From Anaerolineales bacterium (lineage in GTDB: Bacteria; Chloroflexota; Anaerolineae; Anaerolineales; Villigracilaceae), in the NCBI GenBank assembly GCA_024763295.1, contig JANTFU010000089.1, positions 1 to 8,347 on the forward strand: a DNA stretch of 8,347 bases, read 5' to 3'. The notes beneath the pieces are model-generated. The model did no database searches. It was not told where the DNA came from and saw only the letters and a program-made list of their open reading frames with translations. This document shows positions 4,895 through 8,347 of this stretch, in pieces. The first letter of the stretch is position 1. Each line of letters starts with the position of its first letter. Position numbers and translations under genes: made by a program.

Positions 4895-6334
4895 TTAGCT
4901 CGCCTCGCCAACAATATGTAAAAGCGCCATATTCGGTGGTTTGGGCACGCCAACCGGGAAGCCGCAAATTAAAACGACCTGCTCACCTTTTTTAACCCCG
5001 CGTCTGACCAGTTCTTCATCCATAAAACCGATCATTTCTTCGAGTGAGTGGGCGTAAGGCACCAAATGGGGGTAAACGCCCCATAAGAACGCCATCTTTC
5101 GATAGGTCATCTCGACGGGCGTGAACGCCAAAATCTGTTTTGCCGGACGAATTTTTGAAACTAGCCAAGCCGTGCTGCCCTGCGAGGTGAAAACCGCCAC
5201 GGCTGTCACATCTTCATCATTTGCTAATTCGCGTGCCGCGCGTGACATCGAGGCTGCATCCCCTTCGCCTAAACCTATGCGGCGCTCCAGCACGCGCCCC
5301 CATTCGCGGCTGTGCGATTCCGCTTCCAGGATGATGCGCTCCATCATCTTGACCGACTTGACCGGGTAATCGCCCGCTGCCGATTCAGCTGAGAGCATAA
5401 CCGCATCCGTCCCATCGAAAATTGCGTTCGCAATATCCGATGCTTCTGCGCGCGTGGGCAGCGGGTTGTGGATCATCGTTTCGAGCATTTGCGTCGCCGT
5501 AATCACAATCTTTGCACGCCGAGTGGCTTTTTCGATAATCATTTTTTGGAGCACGGGCACACGCTCCGGGGGCATTTCCACTCCCAAGTCGCCGCGTGCG
5601 ACCATCACGCCGTCTACAACATCCAAAATTGCGTCAAGATTATCAATCGCTTCAGGACGTTCAATTTTTGCAATGAGCATCGGTGCAGGATAGCCATTCG
5701 CAAAGCGCTCCATCTCTTTGCGGACTTCAATGACATCTTCAGCGGTGCGTACAAAGGATATAGCGACAGCGTCAACGCCATGCTCGACCCCAAATTGGAG
5801 ATCCGCCCGATCTTTTTCGGTGTATCCAGAGATATCCAAACGCACACCGGGAAGGTTGATACCCTTATGGGAAGTCAGAACCCCGCCGACGACCACTTCC
5901 GCTTCCAGATGGTTGTCGTTGACGCTGATTACTTTCATGGTCAGCCTGCCATCATCAAGCAACATGGGATCGTTTTCATGGACGGTTGAAAACAACTCGT
6001 GAAAAGCAACCGGGATATTCTTTTCTTTGCACTTTATACGCGCCGCTCCCTCAGCATAAAAACAGATCCGCTCGCCTATATTTAACTGCATGGGCGTATC
6101 CAGTTTTCCAATACGAATTTTTGGACCCTGCAAATCTTGCAAGATGCCGACAGAGCGTTCGAGCTTCTTCGAGAGACGCCGGATTTTTTCGAGTCGTTCG
6201 GCATGTCCCTGATGGGTACCGTGCGAAAAATTCAGGCGGGCGACATTCATGCCCGCCAAGATTAGTGCTTCAAGAACTTCTTCACTTTCGGATGCCGGAC
6301 CAATGGTCGCGACAATTTTTGCTTTTCTATTCAT
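4895..6334 (-). CDS. pyk: Pyruvate kinase
   Basis: The protein has 479 residues, normal for a bacterial pyruvate kinase without the extra C-terminal PEP-utiliser domain. It converts phosphoenolpyruvate and ADP to pyruvate and ATP in the last step of glycolysis. The barrel begins at once with K-I-V-A-T-I-G-P-A (6-14), followed by R-L-N-F-S-H-G (33-39) and the D-L-Q-G-P-K-I-R block (67-74). The B domain covers about 75-170. The catalytic signature is I-A-K-I-E-R-P-E (221-228; Lys223), with G-V-M-V-A-R-G-D-L-G-V-E (242-253) binding metal and substrate, A-T-Q-M-L-E-T-M (280-287), and A-I-F-D-G-T-D-A-V-M-L-S-A-E-S-A (304-319). The C-terminal regulatory domain runs from about 355 to 479. All catalytic motifs are intact. 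The ATG at 6334 has AAGGA (plus 6340-6344) five bases upstream. It follows the CoA-transferase gene by 61 bases, so it may be co-transcribed with it. Confidence 0.97.
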   Translation of the reverse strand: MNRKAKIVATIGPASESEEVLEALILAGMNVARLNFSHGTHQGHAERLEKIRRLSKKLERSVGILQDLQGPKIRIGKLDTPMQLNIGERICFYAEGAARIKCKEKNIPVAFHELFSTVHENDPMLLDDGRLTMKVISVNDNHLEAEVVVGGVLTSHKGINLPGVRLDISGYTEKDRADLQFGVEHGVDAVAISFVRTAEDVIEVRKEMERFANGYPAPMLIAKIERPEAIDNLDAILDVVDGVMVARGDLGVEMPPERVPVLQKMIIEKATRRAKIVITATQMLETMIHNPLPTRAEASDIANAIFDGTDAVMLSAESAAGDYPVKSVKMMERIILEAESHSREWGRVLERRIGLGEGDAASMSRAARELANDEDVTAVAVFTSQGSTAWLVSKIRPAKQILAFTPVEMTYRKMAFLWGVYPHLVPYAHSLEEMIGFMDEELVRRGVKKGEQVVLICGFPVGVPKPPNMALLHIVGEAS

Positions 6335-6359
6335 ATTTTTCCTTGCAATTGATAAGTCT

Positions 6360-6385
6360 CTGCCCGCTGTTGTCGATATGGGCAG
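6360..6385. other. Small hairpin between the CoA-transferase gene and pyk
   Basis: CTGCCC (6360-6365) and GGGCAG (6380-6385) form a 6-bp stem with a 14-base loop. There is no T-run after it on the minus strand, so it is not a good terminator. It may be a leader or mRNA-processing structure, or chance. Confidence 0.25.
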
Positions 6386-6395
6386 GATGCTTGCT

Positions 6396-7706
6396 TTAGA
6401 AATAATTTAACTCGCGTGCTTGTTTTCGCAAATCTGCGCGGAAATCGGGGTGTGCGATATTGATGAGTGCCTGCGCCCGCTGACGAATGGTTTTGCCATA
6501 CAAGTCAGCCACGCCATGCTCGGTCACCACATAGCGGACATGGTTGCGGGTAGTTACTACGCCAGCACCCTGTTTCAACATGCCGGTGATGCGGCTAAAG
6601 CGTTTGCCGCTGCGTGTGGTCGTATCGCTGGGCAGGGCAATAATCGGCACGCCGCCTTTTGAACGCGATGCACCGTAGATGAAGTCGAGCTGCCCGCCAA
6701 CGCCGCTGTAAAGTTTGGGTCCGATGCTGTCTGCACAGACTTGCCCGGTTAGGTCGATTTCTATAGCAGAGTTAATCGCGACCATCTTCTCGTTTTGTGC
6801 CACCACAAAGGGATCGTTTACATATTCTGTGCGGTGCATTTCGATGAGCGGGTTATCATTGACCCAATCGTAGAGGCGTTTGGTGCCGATGACGAAGCCT
6901 GCCACAATTTTGCCTTGATGTAAGGTTTTTGCGGCGTTGGTCAGCACGCCCGCTTCGACGAGATCGATCACACCGTCGGAGAACAACTCGGTATGCACGC
7001 CGAGATCCTTTTTGTCGTAGAGATATTTCAGGACTGCGTCCGGTACGGCGCCGATGCCCATTTGCATGGTTGCTCCGTCAGGGATTAGGTCAGCGATGTA
7101 GGCTGCCATCGCTTCGATTTCCGGAGTGGGGTCGCCGTCGCCCATCGGCATTTCGGCGATGGGATAGCTAACCGGCACGATGTAGTTCAATCTGCTGACG
7201 TGGATGAAGGCATCCCCCAGCGAGCGCGGCATTTGCTCGTTGACTTCAGCAATGACGATTTTGGCGCTTTCTGCGGGAGTTTTGGTTAGCCCGACTTCGA
7301 CACCCAAACTACAGAAGCCGTGTTCATCGGGTAACGAGACATGAATTAGGGCGGCATCTAACGGTAGATGTCCGTTTTTGAACAAAAGTGGAAATTCCGA
7401 GAGCAAAACGGGGGTAAAGTCGGCGCGTCCCTCGTGTACGGCGCGACGGATATTGTCGCTGATGAACATCGTGTTGACGCGCAGATGTCCTTCCATTTCC
7501 GGTCCCACATAGGCTGGCGCACCAACCGTCAGCGCTTGGCAAATTTCTACATCCTGCAATTTTGGAGCGCGTTTAACGAGCGCATCCAGCAGGCGGTAGG
7601 GCACAGAAACATTGCCGGTTAGAAAGAGCCGATTGCCCGACTGGATAGCTTCGATAGCTTCGTCCGCCGTCATAATGCGGTCTTTGTACATGCTTCGCCA
7701 GTCCAT
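6396..7706 (-). CDS. CoA-transferase of the acetyl-CoA hydrolase/4-hydroxybutyrate CoA-transferase family
   Basis: Starting at the ATG at 7706 the protein has 436 residues, close to the size of the 4-hydroxybutyrate/butyrate CoA-transferase group. An earlier in-frame ATG (7748) would overlap ald by 41 bases and add 14 unconserved residues. The chosen start begins M-D-W-R-x-x-Y-K and has AAAGAGG (plus 7713-7719) six bases upstream. Numbered from this start, the likely catalytic glutamate is Glu240 in H-T-E-L-F-S-D-G (238-245), which forms the glutamyl-CoA intermediate in this family. G-G-Q-L-D-F-I-Y-G-A (336-345) and the following A-L-P-S block form the rest of the active site, and V-T-E-H-G-V-A-D-L (394-402) is the conserved C-terminal signature. 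It moves CoA between acetyl-CoA and another short-chain acid (4-hydroxybutyrate, butyrate, propionate or succinate); which one cannot be told here, and hydrolase activity is an alternative. It lies one base after ald, so the two are very likely translated together. Confidence 0.9.
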   Translation of the reverse strand: MDWRSMYKDRIMTADEAIEAIQSGNRLFLTGNVSVPYRLLDALVKRAPKLQDVEICQALTVGAPAYVGPEMEGHLRVNTMFISDNIRRAVHEGRADFTPVLLSEFPLLFKNGHLPLDAALIHVSLPDEHGFCSLGVEVGLTKTPAESAKIVIAEVNEQMPRSLGDAFIHVSRLNYIVPVSYPIAEMPMGDGDPTPEIEAMAAYIADLIPDGATMQMGIGAVPDAVLKYLYDKKDLGVHTELFSDGVIDLVEAGVLTNAAKTLHQGKIVAGFVIGTKRLYDWVNDNPLIEMHRTEYVNDPFVVAQNEKMVAINSAIEIDLTGQVCADSIGPKLYSGVGGQLDFIYGASRSKGGVPIIALPSDTTTRSGKRFSRITGMLKQGAGVVTTRNHVRYVVTEHGVADLYGKTIRQRAQALINIAHPDFRADLRKQARELNYF

Positions 7707-7707
7707 C

Positions 7708-8347
7708 TTATGCCTCTTTCGTGTGCCGCGAGAGACGGCGAACTTCACCCTGATAAGTACTGACAGCGCGGCTCAGAGCGGGAATATTGGTGATGGCATC
7801 GTCGATACCGCGCTTGGTCAGTTCGAGCAAATAAGGCACAACCGCGTTGACAAAGGCATGCGTGGCAGTCCGCGCGACCATGGACGAGAGATTCGGCACG
7901 CAGTAGTGGGTGACTTCTTCTTCAATATAAACGGGATTTTCGTGCGTAGTAGGACGCGATGTTTCGGAGCAGCCGCCTTGATCGATGCTGACATCGAGGA
8001 AAACAGAGCGCGGCTTCATGGCGCGCACCATTTCGCGCGTGACGAGTACAGGGGTTCGTTCGCCGGGCGAAAGTACTGCCCCGACGACAACGTCCGCGTA
8101 ACCCGTTGCCCGTTCGATATTGCGGGGTGTCGAGACCATTGTGACCACGCCGCACAGGTCTTCGCCAATTTTTTGCAGGGCGTTTATATTATTGTCTAGC
8201 ACCGTAACGTGTGCGCCCAAACCACGAAAAGCGCGTGCTGCATAGGTGCCAACCACGCCCGCGCCAAGAATGACGACTTCAGCGGGCGGTACGCCGGGAA
8301 TCATACCAAGCAGGATGCCGCGTCCGCCCCAGCGATTTTGGAGTAAA
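7708..8347 (-). CDS. ald: Alanine dehydrogenase, C-terminal part (runs off the right edge)
   Basis: The frame stays open through the window edge (to base 8346), so the internal ATG at 8304 is not the start. The residues before it (G-G-R-G-I-L-L-G) are typical of the family. About 212 C-terminal residues are present and roughly 160-170 N-terminal ones are missing, judging by the usual length of about 370. The enzyme reversibly deaminates L-alanine to pyruvate and ammonia with NAD. Seen here are the Rossmann motif V-I-L-G-A-G-V-V-G, the acidic V-L-D at the end of the second strand, G-A-V-L-S-P-G, and the catalytic-region D-V-S-I-D-Q-G-G-C-S-E-T-S-R-P-T-T (the aspartate of I-D-Q-G-G matches the catalytic Asp of the Mycobacterium enzyme). 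Further on come C-V-P-N-L-S-S-M-V-A-R-T-A-T and N-P-A-L-type positions. The stretch S-S-M-V-A replaces the more common P-x-x-V-P, a small divergence. Stop TAA (7708-7710) is one base from the next ATG. Confidence 0.93.
   Translation of the reverse strand, partial: LLQNRWGGRGILLGMIPGVPPAEVVILGAGVVGTYAARAFRGLGAHVTVLDNNINALQKIGEDLCGVVTMVSTPRNIERATGYADVVVGAVLSPGERTPVLVTREMVRAMKPRSVFLDVSIDQGGCSETSRPTTHENPVYIEEEVTHYCVPNLSSMVARTATHAFVNAVVPYLLELTKRGIDDAITNIPALSRAVSTYQGEVRRLSRHTKEA
7713..7719 (-). promoter_or_regulatory. Ribosome binding site that fixes the CoA-transferase start
   Basis: AAAGAGG on the minus strand lies six bases before the ATG at 7706 and inside the last codons of ald. It favours this start over the upstream ATG at 7748 and implies translational coupling with ald. 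Confidence 0.7.

Noticed and set aside
5468..5989. 173-residue open frame on the plus strand
   Set aside because: It is antisense to an intact pyruvate kinase gene and is a reading-frame shadow.
7612..8199. 195-residue open frame on the plus strand
   Set aside because: It is antisense across the ald/CoA-transferase junction; both sense genes are clear.

Overview
The window looks like ordinary chromosomal DNA from a free-living bacterium of moderate GC content. All seven protein genes and one structured RNA gene lie on the minus strand, so transcription runs from high to low coordinates. I lean towards Chloroflexota (Anaerolineae-like). The reasons are the general character of the proteins, a short-TPR/proline-linker/membrane-anchor protein, and many palindromic intergenic repeats of a kind I associate with that group. 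This is an impression from sequence character, not a phylogenetic result.

Layout in transcription order: (1) the 3' part of alanine dehydrogenase (ald, running off the right edge); (2) one base later, a CoA-transferase of the acetyl-CoA hydrolase/4-hydroxybutyrate CoA-transferase family; (3) pyruvate kinase (pyk); (4) a palindromic repeat; (5) phosphopentomutase (deoB); (6) a strongly supported 6S RNA (ssrS) with its own Rho-independent terminator; (7) an Ada-like fusion of an AraC-type DNA-binding domain and an O6-methylguanine-DNA methyltransferase; (8) a block of paired hairpins; (9) a ten-helix EamA/DMT-family permease; (10) about 470 bases without a gene, holding several inverted repeats; (11) a small TPR protein with a C-terminal membrane anchor; (12) another palindromic repeat at the left edge.

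The right half reads as a central-metabolism cluster. Alanine dehydrogenase yields pyruvate and NADH, the CoA-transferase moves CoA between short-chain acids, pyruvate kinase makes pyruvate and ATP, and phosphopentomutase feeds (deoxy)ribose phosphate from nucleosides into sugar metabolism. Only ald and the CoA-transferase are tight enough to be confidently one operon. The left half is a set of singletons separated by repeats.

I found no phage, IS element with a transposase, CRISPR array, toxin-antitoxin pair or defence system, and no sign of a new multi-gene system. The most valuable non-obvious item is the 6S RNA. The densest unexplained signal is the set of at least six inverted-repeat elements between genes.
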